From the NCBI GenBank assembly GCA_017408685.1, contig JAFQUE010000069.1:1-64000 (forward strand): a stretch of 64,000 bases of DNA, written 5' to 3'. This document shows positions 17,911-26,247 of the stretch, piece after piece. The translations under genes were made by a program, and so were the position numbers. This DNA is from Bacteroidaceae bacterium (GTDB taxonomy: Bacteria > Bacteroidota > Bacteroidia > Bacteroidales > Bacteroidaceae). The notes under the pieces are model-generated. The model ran no database searches, had not been told where the DNA came from, and saw only the letters and a list, made by a program, of their open reading frames with translations. Position 1 is the first letter of the stretch, and the number at the start of each line of letters is the position of its first letter.

Positions 17911-17951
17911 TAGATAAGCCGTCACATGCACGTGACGGCTTATCTATTATC
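17906..17951. terminator. Perfect 20-bp-stem bidirectional terminator
   Basis: 17906-17925 is the exact reverse complement of 17932-17951, with a 6-nt loop (atgcac). It ends the capsid-to-tail transcript on the plus strand and the two small leftward genes on the minus strand, and overlaps the TAA of the rightward gene. Confidence 0.85.
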
Positions 17952-18137
17952 TTAACTCTTGAGTTCCCTGAGCAACCTTTTGCGGTGTTTCTCGATATAT
18001 ATGCTGCAACGTATGAAAACCAGGAACGCGCTCATGAATAATACGGTTGCAATGATGTATCTGAAAATCATCGTCATGGTTCCTGCCATAATTGCAACGC
18101 ATGCCAATTGTATTGAAATCAGTGTACTTGCCTTCAT
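17952..18137 (-). CDS. Small two-helix membrane protein
   Basis: A 61-residue protein with two membrane helices (about residues 5-24 and 27-46) and a basic C-terminal tail (YIEKHRKRLLRELKS) that should face the cytoplasm. The ATG lies 10 bp after the stop of the upstream leftward gene, and the TAA sits in the terminator. Its size and topology would fit an antiholin, a superinfection-exclusion peptide or an unrelated host protein. No family recognised. Confidence 0.5.
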   Translation of the reverse strand: MKASTLISIQLACVAIMAGTMTMIFRYIIATVLFMSAFLVFIRCSIYIEKHRKRLLRELKS

Positions 18138-18147
18138 TTTTTTTCCG

Positions 18148-18522
18148 TTATCTGAAGTTCCAAAGTATCAGTCTATCCTCCTCGCTTGTTGCGCTTCCTG
18201 CTGTGAGAACAGCACTGTCTATTATCCGTCCTCTGCACAGCAGTGCAACACTCCCTATCTCGTCGTTTTCCCCCGAGACATAATTACTGTTGAATTGGAT
18301 TGTGTAGCCGTTGTGCATGGCAGCCCTTCTTCTCTCTTCAAGGAATGTTTTCACGTATCCCAAATTCATGTATTCTCTTTTTATTGAATACACTTCGCAT
18401 ACGCTGTTACGCCTTTCTTTACGCCATGCCGGGCAGTAACGTATGTAATCGGTCCACTCACGCAATTTTTCTAATGCGCATTCAAAAATTCCTGTAATGT
18501 TCTTAAAAATCCTGCTTTTCAT
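18148..18522 (-). CDS. Small phage-block protein, unknown, opposite to the repressor
   Basis: A 124-residue protein from ATG 18522 (MKSRIFKNITGIFECALEKLREW); a GTG nine bases upstream is also in frame. The first half is basic and helical. The second half (GYTIQFNSNYVSGENDEIGSVALLCRGRIIDSAVL) looks beta-rich. It is divergent from the repressor gene with about 270 bp between, so it may belong to the lysogeny-time genes or be a cargo gene. No family recognised. Confidence 0.5.
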   Translation of the reverse strand: MKSRIFKNITGIFECALEKLREWTDYIRYCPAWRKERRNSVCEVYSIKREYMNLGYVKTFLEERRRAAMHNGYTIQFNSNYVSGENDEIGSVALLCRGRIIDSAVLTAGSATSEEDRLILWNFR

Positions 18523-18605
18523 AGTCTTCACTTTTTATCCCCTGTTCTCTTCTTTATGATATTTTTTTATTTATCTTATTTAAAGATTATTAAATATGGC
18601 CTATT

Positions 18606-18637
18606 TTTGCTTGTGTTGCCAGAATTTGCTATATTTG
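18606..18637 (+). promoter_or_regulatory. Repressor promoter with long leader
   Basis: TTTG (18606-18609), 20 nt, TATATTTG (18630-18637): a good Bacteroidota promoter. A second -7-like TATTTTTG at 18602-18609 overlaps the -33. Transcription from about 18644 would give a leader of about 150 nt before ATG 18793. Confidence 0.6.
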
Positions 18638-18675
18638 CGCCATGCGACCTGTTTATGCCGTTTAGCCTTCGATTG

Positions 18676-18714
18676 CTGCAAATGTAAAGCCGTTCTTTTT
18701 GAACGGAGTTGCAG
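18676..18714 (+). promoter_or_regulatory. Nested hairpin in the repressor leader
   Basis: Outer arms CTGCAA (18676-18681) / TTGCAG (18709-18714) enclose inner arms CCGTTC (18690-18695) / GAACGG (18701-18706) with a 5-nt loop. No U tract follows directly. It could be a folded leader RNA or a double-dyad operator for the repressor. Confidence 0.4.
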
Positions 18715-18792
18715 AATGAACACAAATGGCTGTTTTTGGGAATGTTTTTTTAATTAGATACTATTGTAAAACCTTATTAAAACTGATTGTTT

Positions 18793-19419
18793 ATGGATAA
18801 AAGCATTAAGAGCAGAGTTATAGAAGTGCTCAAGTACAAAGGATTGAATGTCAATAGAGCGAGTAAAGTCCTTGATATACCACAGCGTACACTCAACCGC
18901 CAGGTCAATGAGGGCGGTAACATAAGTATGGAACTCGTGTATGCAATACTGAACAATTTCAATGAGATTTCTTCGGCATGGCTCGTTGCCGGTGAAGGCA
19001 AAATGCTTGTGGGCAAGGAGAATGTACGCCATAATGGAGTGCCTTTCTATCAGGATTTGCCTGTGAGTGCCGGTGTCCGCGATACGTTCGACCCGACCCA
19101 TGAGTCCCCCTCTTCATACATTTCGCTTCCTGTAACGAATGCCGATTTCTATTTCCCTGTATCGGGGAACTCCATGGAACCCGAAATCAATGACGGCGAT
19201 ATTGTGGGAGTGAAACGTGTTGAACGTAGCGAGGGCATTGTGCACGGTTCGGTATATATGCTCGTGACTAATGATAACAGAATGATTAAGCGTTGCTATC
19301 ATGATAACAACGACCCCGACCTTATATGGTGTGTATCGCCAAATTATCCATCTTTCCCCATCCACAAGAATGATGTCTGTGCATTGTATAAGGTAGTCAA
19401 TAGAATTGAGAACCTTTAA
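18793..19419 (+). CDS. LexA/CI-like S24 repressor with HTH domain
   Basis: A 208-residue repressor from ATG 18793 (MDKSIKSRVIEVLKYKG; an in-frame TTG lies 6 bp upstream). The N-terminal HTH covers about residues 5-55 (VNRASKVLDIPQRTLNRQV is the helix-turn-helix). The C-terminal S24 peptidase domain has the catalytic Ser in FPVSGNSMEP (about residue 127) and the Lys in MIKRCY (about 166). A possible self-cleavage Ala-Gly lies at 93-94 (PVSAGVRD). It is therefore probably cleaved during the RecA/SOS response and controls the phage block. Its stop codon overlaps the next start by one base, tying it to the exported protein downstream. Confidence 0.85.
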   Translation: MDKSIKSRVIEVLKYKGLNVNRASKVLDIPQRTLNRQVNEGGNISMELVYAILNNFNEISSAWLVAGEGKMLVGKENVRHNGVPFYQDLPVSAGVRDTFDPTHESPSSYISLPVTNADFYFPVSGNSMEPEINDGDIVGVKRVERSEGIVHGSVYMLVTNDNRMIKRCYHDNNDPDLIWCVSPNYPSFPIHKNDVCALYKVVNRIENL

Positions 19420-20210
19420 TGACCGGTACAATGAAGAAATATATGCCGGCAATCATTATTGCGCTGTTCCTGTCATTGCTTTCCATCACTCCTGCAGCAG
19501 CGCAGAAGAATGATGTGAAAATAGAGACGTTCTTGGTTTCTTTACGTCAGGAACTTATGACTGAGAGTGATTTCTTTAAGGTCAACTCGGTCAATCTAAA
19601 GGACAATGTTGTCGTCATAGAAGCCGCCGCGATAAATGCTGCAGCGCCGGCCGATGCGGTCTGCGATGTTTTGACTGCAGCAAAGAAGTATGCTATTGCA
19701 AATCCCGGACAGGTACCGGCCGGTAGGGAGGAAGTGCTTTCTGCCATGGATAAGACCGGAATGTCGTTCAGAATGATTATTGCCGATAGCATAACCGGCC
19801 GTAAGCATAATCTTGACTTCACCGCCAAGGAATTTGCCGGTTTCTACATGATTGAGGATATCGGTAAGGACCCCAAAAAGATGGTATCCTTGCTTTCATA
19901 TCTGCCCATAGAGAGGGTTGTGACCATGCTCAACAGTTCTTCGGGCGGCAATGGAATTTCCTTTTCATGCGAGGGCGACAGGTTCTATGTGATAATGGCG
20001 GTGGACAGCAGGCAGTTCCTTGAAATGCAGAAGGTATATAACCTTGACAAGACGGTTTTTGTATCGGCAATGAGCCAGGCTGTACTTTCATTGTTCAAGA
20101 ACGACGAGAACAGCATGACAATCCTCAAAATGGTCCATGACAATGGTTACAAGTTGGCATTGAGGATAACATCTCCAGGTTATTCGCCGATAGTGTTGGA
20201 TGTTGAATAG
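19419..20210 (+). CDS. Exported protein coupled to the repressor gene
   Basis: A 263-residue protein with a signal peptide (hydrophobic core about residues 8-24, cleavage near AAAQ) and a mature part of alternating helices and strands with no metal or catalytic motif I recognise. The repressor stop TAA and this ATG share one base, so both are made together, that is, in the uninduced state. ATG 19431 (MKKYMPA) is an alternative start. A phage-encoded exported protein expressed with the repressor could act in envelope remodelling or exclusion of other phages. It could also be a host gene caught in the operon. A strong terminator follows. Confidence 0.65.
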   Translation: MTGTMKKYMPAIIIALFLSLLSITPAAAQKNDVKIETFLVSLRQELMTESDFFKVNSVNLKDNVVVIEAAAINAAAPADAVCDVLTAAKKYAIANPGQVPAGREEVLSAMDKTGMSFRMIIADSITGRKHNLDFTAKEFAGFYMIEDIGKDPKKMVSLLSYLPIERVVTMLNSSSGGNGISFSCEGDRFYVIMAVDSRQFLEMQKVYNLDKTVFVSAMSQAVLSLFKNDENSMTILKMVHDNGYKLALRITSPGYSPIVLDVE

Positions 20211-20341
20211 TTGTCGTGAAAAGGAAAACTATTGGCTCATTAATGAAAATGCATGCATGCTCTATTTGCACTAATATTGCATAGACTTTCGCAGGGTAAT
20301 CATTCCCTGACTGAAAAGTGATTTATGGTGTTTGTTTGATG

Positions 20342-20375
20342 GTTGTGCCGGGAGTCTCCCGGCACAACTTTTTTC
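20342..20375 (+). terminator. Rho-independent terminator of the repressor operon
   Basis: GTTGTGCCGGGA (20342-20353) pairs with TCCCGGCACAAC (20357-20368) around a 3-nt loop and is followed by TTTTTTC. Twelve perfect pairs with a U tract. Confidence 0.9.
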
Positions 20376-20397
20376 TTCTTTCCGTACCGCAACATCT

Positions 20398-20637
20398 TCA
20401 CTCAATTCCCCGTAGCGTCTGTTGCAGCAGGTTGTTGATTTCATCGTCCCCGTTTTCCCGCTCCTTGTTCAACTTCACCAGAAAGTCGGCGGTTGTTTTC
20501 AGTGCCTGGTTTATTGTTCCCGGGTCTTCACAGTTTATGGTCAGTTTCTCCAATCTTTGAATAAGTCTGTGGAACAGACTCAATGTCTCGTTGTGTACAT
20601 CGTCGATAGTGACGTCGTTTTTTTTCTTTTTTATCAT
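20398..20637 (-). CDS. Small helical phage-block protein behind a box promoter
   Basis: A 79-residue protein, MIKKKKNDVTIDDVHNETL..., almost entirely helical and charged. No motif recognised. It is transcribed leftward from box promoter 3 (20655-20700), so it is probably switched on together with the virion genes, although it stands alone on its strand. A terminase small subunit or scaffold accessory role is possible, since no small terminase is seen elsewhere. That is speculation. Confidence 0.55.
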   Translation of the reverse strand: MIKKKKNDVTIDDVHNETLSLFHRLIQRLEKLTINCEDPGTINQALKTTADFLVKLNKERENGDDEINNLLQQTLRGIE

Positions 20638-20654
20638 AGTATATTATTTATTCG

Positions 20655-20700
20655 CGAATATAAATCCATTCCTTCCATTCAAGGTTGCTGTAATGCCAGA
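20655..20700 (-). promoter_or_regulatory. Box promoter 3 (20637 gene)
   Basis: On the minus strand tctggcattacagcaacctt (20700-20681) matches the core of the box, then 18 nt, then TATATTCG (20662-20655). The ATG at 20637 follows after 17 nt. This copy and box promoter 4 face away from each other, 19 bp apart. Confidence 0.65.
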
Positions 20701-20719
20701 TTCTTTTTTTCGGAGAACT

Positions 20720-20765
20720 AATGTCATTTCAGCAACCTTCTTCCTGCATTGTTGTATTTCTTTTG
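20720..20765 (+). promoter_or_regulatory. Box promoter 4 (internal virion proteins and portal)
   Basis: AATGTCATTTCAGCAACCTT (20720-20739), then 18 nt, then TTCTTTTG (20758-20765), then the start codon at 20781. The 20 bases are identical to the box at 10226-10245, and the downstream 30 bases are also related (TTGTT...TTTGC). Confidence 0.7.
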
Positions 20766-20780
20766 CAGCAAAAAAAGGTT

Positions 20781-21335
20781 ATGGGTTTATCAACATTACT
20801 CACAGGGCTCAACGGTGCGTTGGGGCTCTATTCTACAATGAAAGGAATATATGATTCCACAACAGGTCCTACACGTCTGCAAGGGTTGAGAAAGAAGGCT
20901 CTTGCCGAGGAAGACGGCTGGTACAGAAGAAACTATTATGGTAATTATCTTGACAGTTCTGCGGCACGGGCGGCAATCAAGAGGGTAGAGAACAGCTTGC
21001 GTAGGTCAAACGAGCAGAACCGCGCATACAGCGCCATCAATGGCTCAACCCCGGAACTCGTCATTGCGCGTAACGAACAGGACTTGCGCTCCATGGAGAA
21101 TGTAATGTCCAACATTGCGTCAAACGCCGATGAACATAAAATGCGTGTCGACGCCATGCATAGGCAGAACAAGATGGCAATGCTCAATGATGAAATGAAT
21201 GACACAAGGAACAATACCCTGAGAGGGCAGAATCTCTTAGGCACTGGTTACAATCTTTTGCAGAGGGCTCTTGCAGGTGTGGAGTGGGGTCGTGAAAGAC
21301 ACGATGACAACAAAGACAACACTAATGAATGGTAA
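20781..21335 (+). CDS. Probable internal virion protein (small, helical)
   Basis: A 184-residue protein from ATG 20781 (MGLSTLLTGLNGALGLYSTMKGIYD). The frame opens at 20721, but that start would lie inside the box promoter. The Gly/Leu-rich N-terminus is amphipathic and followed by long charged helices (RAAIKRVENSLRRSNEQNRAYSAI). Short proteins of this kind with a hydrophobic start, located before a very large internal protein, act in short-tailed phages as ejection proteins (T7 gp14 or P22 gp7 type). That role is inferred from layout. Its 3' end overlaps the next gene by 7 bp. Confidence 0.6.
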   Translation: MGLSTLLTGLNGALGLYSTMKGIYDSTTGPTRLQGLRKKALAEEDGWYRRNYYGNYLDSSAARAAIKRVENSLRRSNEQNRAYSAINGSTPELVIARNEQDLRSMENVMSNIASNADEHKMRVDAMHRQNKMAMLNDEMNDTRNNTLRGQNLLGTGYNLLQRALAGVEWGRERHDDNKDNTNEW

Positions 21336-21595
21336 CAATGGAACGTTTCATCGATTACGATTACCTGAAGACGCGCATAGGCAAGGCAAAGGCCAATGCA
21401 GTCCGCCGTCTCAATGAGAAGATACGTAAACATGACCTGGCCGCCATACTTGGCTGCATGCCGGGTGTCATTACTTCCAACGATGACGACCTCCGTTTCA
21501 TGGTTGCAGCAAAGCGCTTGACCGACTATTCGGGCAAGATTGCCAAGAGTACACTTTTTGTCAAGACAACCGATGACAGGAAAAGTCGCGGCTGA
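21329..21595 (+). CDS. Small phage-block protein, unknown
   Basis: An 88-residue protein; ATG 21329 overlaps the previous stop, and ATG 21338 (MERFIDYDYLKTRIGKAKANAV) is the alternative. It is basic and helical, then ends in KSTLFVKTTDDRKSRG. No family recognised. Its place between two probable ejection proteins suggests a virion or assembly role. It lies 29 bp upstream of the large internal-protein gene. Confidence 0.55.
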   Translation: MVTMERFIDYDYLKTRIGKAKANAVRRLNEKIRKHDLAAILGCMPGVITSNDDDLRFMVAAKRLTDYSGKIAKSTLFVKTTDDRKSRG

Positions 21596-21624
21596 ATATA
21601 CTAACAATAGAAAAAGCATTTAAT

Positions 21625-24600
21625 ATGAATACTATCAACAAGACAGACAATTCTGTTCCCCTCAATGCTGTGTCATTGTATGGACCTGATGAGGAAGAGA
21701 AAAAGAAGAAAAATAATCAATCGGCCCGGTTGCAGCAGACATCCTCGCAACTTGAGGTCAAGAGCCCCGAGTTGGTTCCGCCAGGTTCGGCAAAACCGGT
21801 GGACTACAGGAGAGCCAGGGCCGATGTCGCCGGAATGAAGACACGCTTGAACAGTTATAGACAGCAACCTCCCGGCAAGGGAAAGAACGAGAGTAAGTTC
21901 TACGAGACATTTAAAGAGATTGTCGCTCCCAAGATGACTCCCGAACGCCGTATGCAGATGTATGTAAATTCCGAAGAAGCGCTTGAAACGGCTCTTGGAG
22001 GTTCATTCGGCGAGGATATCAAACAGCGTTTCAAAGTCAAGCGGCAGGAGAGTGAAGAAAAGAGTGAGAATGAATACCGTAACAGTGTGTCTGTTATAGG
22101 TGGAAATCCCGAGTACGGTATGTACAGGGCTGTGGAGACCGATGACCCGATAAAGGATATCGAGTCTACCATTGCCGAGACCGACGCAACCGAATTGGCC
22201 AAGCGCATTGCTCCACTCGCAAGACACAGTGGTCTTGAAATGGAAGAATATGTGAACAGGAATGTGCTTCCAAAGATTTACAAGGATTTATTCAATGAAG
22301 TCATAGCCGAAGAGAAACCCAAGAGCAGTGCCGAGTATATCATAAGATCTTCGCTCGGAAATTCGGTCGTGGGAAAACTGGGTCAACTGAGCCGTGACCT
22401 CATGACCGGCAGTACTACCCATACAGAACTGCAGAACGAGGCTATGTCAAGTTATGATTCCGGCCGCATTGAAAACTTCGTTTCAGGAATAGGTTCTCTT
22501 ATTATTGACGCTCCCGTGTTCAATGCCTTGGGTATGGTTGCCGGGAAGGCAATGGGTGGTACTGCAAATCTCCTGACAAAAAAACTTTCCACAAAAATCC
22601 TTTCTTCGAAACTCGGTGAAGGGATGACACGTGCTACAGCCGACAATATGGCCCAAAGAATCATCTCAAATCAATTGAGCCATAAGATATTGCAAAGTTC
22701 CGGTAGCCAAGGGCTCACTTTGGGCGGCTACGACGCTTTGAACAGTATGGTCGATGACATTCTGTTAAAGAATGATGTAGACGCGGGCAAGGCTGCCGGC
22801 GCTTTCGGTAAGGGATTGCTCACAGGAGGTGTTCTCGGTTTGGTAGGTGCTCCGCTGCGCTCTGCAACCAAAGGGTACACCGGAGCCAAGAAAATGCTTG
22901 CTTCTGCCGGTGTGCTCAGTGCCGAATCGGCTGTGTTTACCGCAAGTTCCGAAATTGAAAAACTGAAGCACGGTGTCGATATTGAACCGCTTGACATTGT
23001 AAATGATTTTGGCGAGAGTACCGCAACACTGCTCGTCATGAGAATGACCCATTGGCGTCCCAAGGGCGCGGGGCTCAAACTCGGTACCGACGGTAAACTC
23101 AAGAAAGGCTTCACGCTTTCCAATTCCGAGAAGGCCGAACTGCGCGAACTCAATGTCAATCCTGAACAGTTCATTGCAGCAATAGAAGAGGAACTCAAAC
23201 TCCCCTCTTTCGGTGGCGAGAGGTCACGTTATATCAGGGAAGCATATACATCTTTGATGACCAATGACAAACTTTCAGCCGCAGTAAAATCGAAACTCTT
23301 GTTCCTTGTCGAGAATAAACTCACTTCAACACCGCCAATCCCATTCGACTTTGTTGCCGACAAGAGAAGTGACGGAAAATGGGAGATAGAACTGCGGGAC
23401 GCAACGGGCGCGAGACTTGTACATGAAGTTTTTGACCATGCAGGGAATGCCAAAAGTTATATGATTGTGCATGCGGCAGAACTACGCCGTAACAGAATTG
23501 CCACATTCGAAACGGAACTGACATCCGGTCTGCGTTCCGAGAACTTTCTGCGTCATGCAGGATTTTATGCCAAAAAGAGCGGTATAAGCATAGACGACAT
23601 CTCAACTGCAATCTACAAGAAGAGTACAGGCCAGGAGGTAAGTTATGAAGAACAGAAGATTGTCGATGACATACTTGAACGTTCCTCTTACGACGAGGCC
23701 GGAATGGTCCAAATGCTTTATAACGTGCGTCGTAAAATAGAGAAAAAGTACGGTCTTGAAAAAGGTACCATGTTCATTGATATACAACAACCCTTCTTCA
23801 GACTTACCCAGGTGCAGAACAAGGCTCTCGACGAATATGAGATTGTTCTGCGCGATGAGGTGGACCGCCTTAAAAGTGGCACTGAAAAGCGTCGTTCATT
23901 GCGCCTGCTCAAGCAAGGTCTTGAAAGTGAATACTTCGGCATGACGAATGAAGAAGTAATCAAACGCGAAATCCAGGACCATTACGACTGGGTTGCCATT
24001 CGCGACGCCGACCGGGTGGGGCTATGGCAGGAACCCGTACCTTCTGCTCCGATACGCCCCATTTACATACCGCCCGAAGACAATTCCGGCTATGTGTGGA
24101 GTTATGGCGAAGCTAAAAATACAAAGGAAGACATAGCGCGTTATGCCAAGCGTGCACAGGAGATAGGCGACAAGTTCAATACAAAACTCAATTTCATATA
24201 CGATGAACGTGAAATCAAGCGTCCGGACCCTGAGGATGTCAATGCAGTAATGGAGTATAACAACCAGATTGTTGCCGAGGGGTGGGTCCATAAAGGTGAA
24301 GTCTTCATAAACCTGCCTAACGCCAAGAATGTTGAGACTGTAGAAAAGACTGTGTTCCATGAGACTGTAGCCCATAAAGGCCTATTGGGCGTGTTTGGCG
24401 ACTACCTTTATGATTTTCTTGAGGATGTCTATCGCAAGGCCTCGCCCGAGGTTCTTCGTGGAATAAACAAGATAAAGACGCGTTACAAGAATGTCGACTT
24501 TTACACTCTTATGGAGGAGTATCTTGCCTATCTTGCCGAGAATATAAACACTACACGCGCCGAGCGTACCACGTATAACAAGATAAAGGATTATATCCGC

Positions 24601-26235
24601 AGCCTGCTCATAAGGATGAACATATACACCGGAAGCAACCGCCAGATAAGCGAAACCGAACTCTTGCGCATTATGAAACGTCATGCCGAGTATATGCAGA
24701 AGGGAACTGCGCCAAGTGAATACATGCGCGATGTCTTCGGCAGTTTCAAGTCAGCTCATCATTCAGCAGACGCCTATCATAACCGTGCTGCCTACAATGA
24801 AGGAATAAAGTCCAAGATTGCTCAAGGCAAACTGCTCTCCTCAACCCCCAAACCCTTCAGGCAGGTCAAGGAATTCATGTACTACGAATTTTTGCCACCT
24901 GAACAGCAGAAAGCAGTGCGCGAACGTTACGGATATACCGACGAGCAAATGCGAAGTTATACCCGAAGGGATGACTACAAACTTGATGATGATTTTTGGA
25001 ACGAGTACCGGCCTGTCGGGGAAAAAGCAACCTCCGGCACAAGGGGCGAGGAAAAATGGGAGCAATATAATCCTTTGGTCAATGCAGGCGTCAATCCCGC
25101 TGCTCCGCGTTACCGCATGCCCGATGACCTCTACAGGGCCTATGGCGACATGGATCTTCTGAACCCCGAGCGCCAGGCTGCCGAGAAACGTAATCCCGAC
25201 GCTGTACCTGTGCTCAAGGACCCGTTCTACAGGTCGCTGAAAGCCAATTCACCGGCATATTCGTTTGTCTATGAACATTTGCGTGAGTTGCCGCTTGAGA
25301 AATGGGACGCCAATGACTACAAACTATGGGACACGCTTGTTGGCATGGCCGAGAATGGCGCGGTGCGTTTTGCACTTAAGGATATTGTCACCGACAGCAA
25401 GTTCCTTGAAGATTATCCCGAATTGGCGATGGTTCCTGTGAAGATATCAAAAGAACTGCAGGTTCCGGTAATGTATGACAGTGAGAACAACAGAATACTC
25501 ATTGACAGCAGGCTCTATCTCTATCCTCAGTCAAAGTATTATATTAACGCAGCTTTGCAGGGAGTGGCCCACAATTTTGAAGAACGTCGCAAATCGGTAT
25601 CCCGGCAAGTCGAAGAATTCAACACCCGTTTCAAGGAGAAGTATGAGAACGGGATGACTTTTGCAAAAAAGATAACAGCCATGCGCAAGAATATCCCCGG
25701 TTTCGACGCAGGAAACTCCATTGCCCAATTGTTCAAGAATGAATACGGTTTCATGCCCGAAGAGTTCCTTGAACGTTTCCCCGAGATGGACGACTACCTG
25801 CTCTATCGTGTTACGCGCGGAATGAACGGCATGCTCGACACTGATCTCTCGCCCAAGGGAAGGCAGGAGAGTGAGGCTGCCATAAGCAAGAAGATAGGAA
25901 AACACCGTAAGTTCTTCTGGGGACCGGTAGAAATTATAATGGACGCCGCCGGAAGTGGTGGCGAAGGACCTTTGCGAGTGGTAAGCGGCAAGGAACGTGA
26001 GAATGCCGAGATACCTTCAACAGGTCTCGATATGTCTGAAAAGGAGGCGATGTTTTTGAAGGCTTCTCCGGAACTGTTGAGGTACTACGGCATTCCCGAC
26101 CCCTCAAAGAAGAAAGACCCTACCGGTTGGGAAGAATACAAACTCATTCTGGAAGAAAGAAAACGCAAGGAAAAAGAGGCTGAAGAGAAAGAAAAGGAAC
26201 TTGAGCGCGAGAAACGCAGGCTTGAAATAAACTAA
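21625..26235 (+). CDS. Giant internal virion / polyvalent protein with HExxxH protease-like motif
   Basis: A 1536-residue protein, the largest of the window. The N-terminal 200 residues are charged and low in complexity. Residues about 290-440 contain Gly/Ala-rich helices (FVSGIGSLIIDAPVFNALG...; AAGAFGKGLLTGGVLGLVG) that could insert into membranes. Residues 912-917 read HETVAH within VFHETVAHKGLLGVFGD, the zinc-peptidase-like motif found in large phage polyvalent proteins. The C-terminus is a charged coiled coil (KEKEAEEKEKELEREKRRL). It probably enters the cell with the DNA or lines the ejection channel, as inferred from size, position before the portal and composition. The third metal ligand is not identified. 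Confidence 0.6.
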   Translation: MNTINKTDNSVPLNAVSLYGPDEEEKKKKNNQSARLQQTSSQLEVKSPELVPPGSAKPVDYRRARADVAGMKTRLNSYRQQPPGKGKNESKFYETFKEIVAPKMTPERRMQMYVNSEEALETALGGSFGEDIKQRFKVKRQESEEKSENEYRNSVSVIGGNPEYGMYRAVETDDPIKDIESTIAETDATELAKRIAPLARHSGLEMEEYVNRNVLPKIYKDLFNEVIAEEKPKSSAEYIIRSSLGNSVVGKLGQLSRDLMTGSTTHTELQNEAMSSYDSGRIENFVSGIGSLIIDAPVFNALGMVAGKAMGGTANLLTKKLSTKILSSKLGEGMTRATADNMAQRIISNQLSHKILQSSGSQGLTLGGYDALNSMVDDILLKNDVDAGKAAGAFGKGLLTGGVLGLVGAPLRSATKGYTGAKKMLASAGVLSAESAVFTASSEIEKLKHGVDIEPLDIVNDFGESTATLLVMRMTHWRPKGAGLKLGTDGKLKKGFTLSNSEKAELRELNVNPEQFIAAIEEELKLPSFGGERSRYIREAYTSLMTNDKLSAAVKSKLLFLVENKLTSTPPIPFDFVADKRSDGKWEIELRDATGARLVHEVFDHAGNAKSYMIVHAAELRRNRIATFETELTSGLRSENFLRHAGFYAKKSGISIDDISTAIYKKSTGQEVSYEEQKIVDDILERSSYDEAGMVQMLYNVRRKIEKKYGLEKGTMFIDIQQPFFRLTQVQNKALDEYEIVLRDEVDRLKSGTEKRRSLRLLKQGLESEYFGMTNEEVIKREIQDHYDWVAIRDADRVGLWQEPVPSAPIRPIYIPPEDNSGYVWSYGEAKNTKEDIARYAKRAQEIGDKFNTKLNFIYDEREIKRPDPEDVNAVMEYNNQIVAEGWVHKGEVFINLPNAKNVETVEKTVFHETVAHKGLLGVFGDYLYDFLEDVYRKASPEVLRGINKIKTRYKNVDFYTLMEEYLAYLAENINTTRAERTTYNKIKDYIRSLLIRMNIYTGSNRQISETELLRIMKRHAEYMQKGTAPSEYMRDVFGSFKSAHHSADAYHNRAAYNEGIKSKIAQGKLLSSTPKPFRQVKEFMYYEFLPPEQQKAVRERYGYTDEQMRSYTRRDDYKLDDDFWNEYRPVGEKATSGTRGEEKWEQYNPLVNAGVNPAAPRYRMPDDLYRAYGDMDLLNPERQAAEKRNPDAVPVLKDPFYRSLKANSPAYSFVYEHLRELPLEKWDANDYKLWDTLVGMAENGAVRFALKDIVTDSKFLEDYPELAMVPVKISKELQVPVMYDSENNRILIDSRLYLYPQSKYYINAALQGVAHNFEERRKSVSRQVEEFNTRFKEKYENGMTFAKKITAMRKNIPGFDAGNSIAQLFKNEYGFMPEEFLERFPEMDDYLLYRVTRGMNGMLDTDLSPKGRQESEAAISKKIGKHRKFFWGPVEIIMDAAGSGGEGPLRVVSGKERENAEIPSTGLDMSEKEAMFLKASPELLRYYGIPDPSKKKDPTGWEEYKLILEERKRKEKEAEEKEKELEREKRRLEIN

Positions 26236-26247
26236 AAAGCAAAGTGA

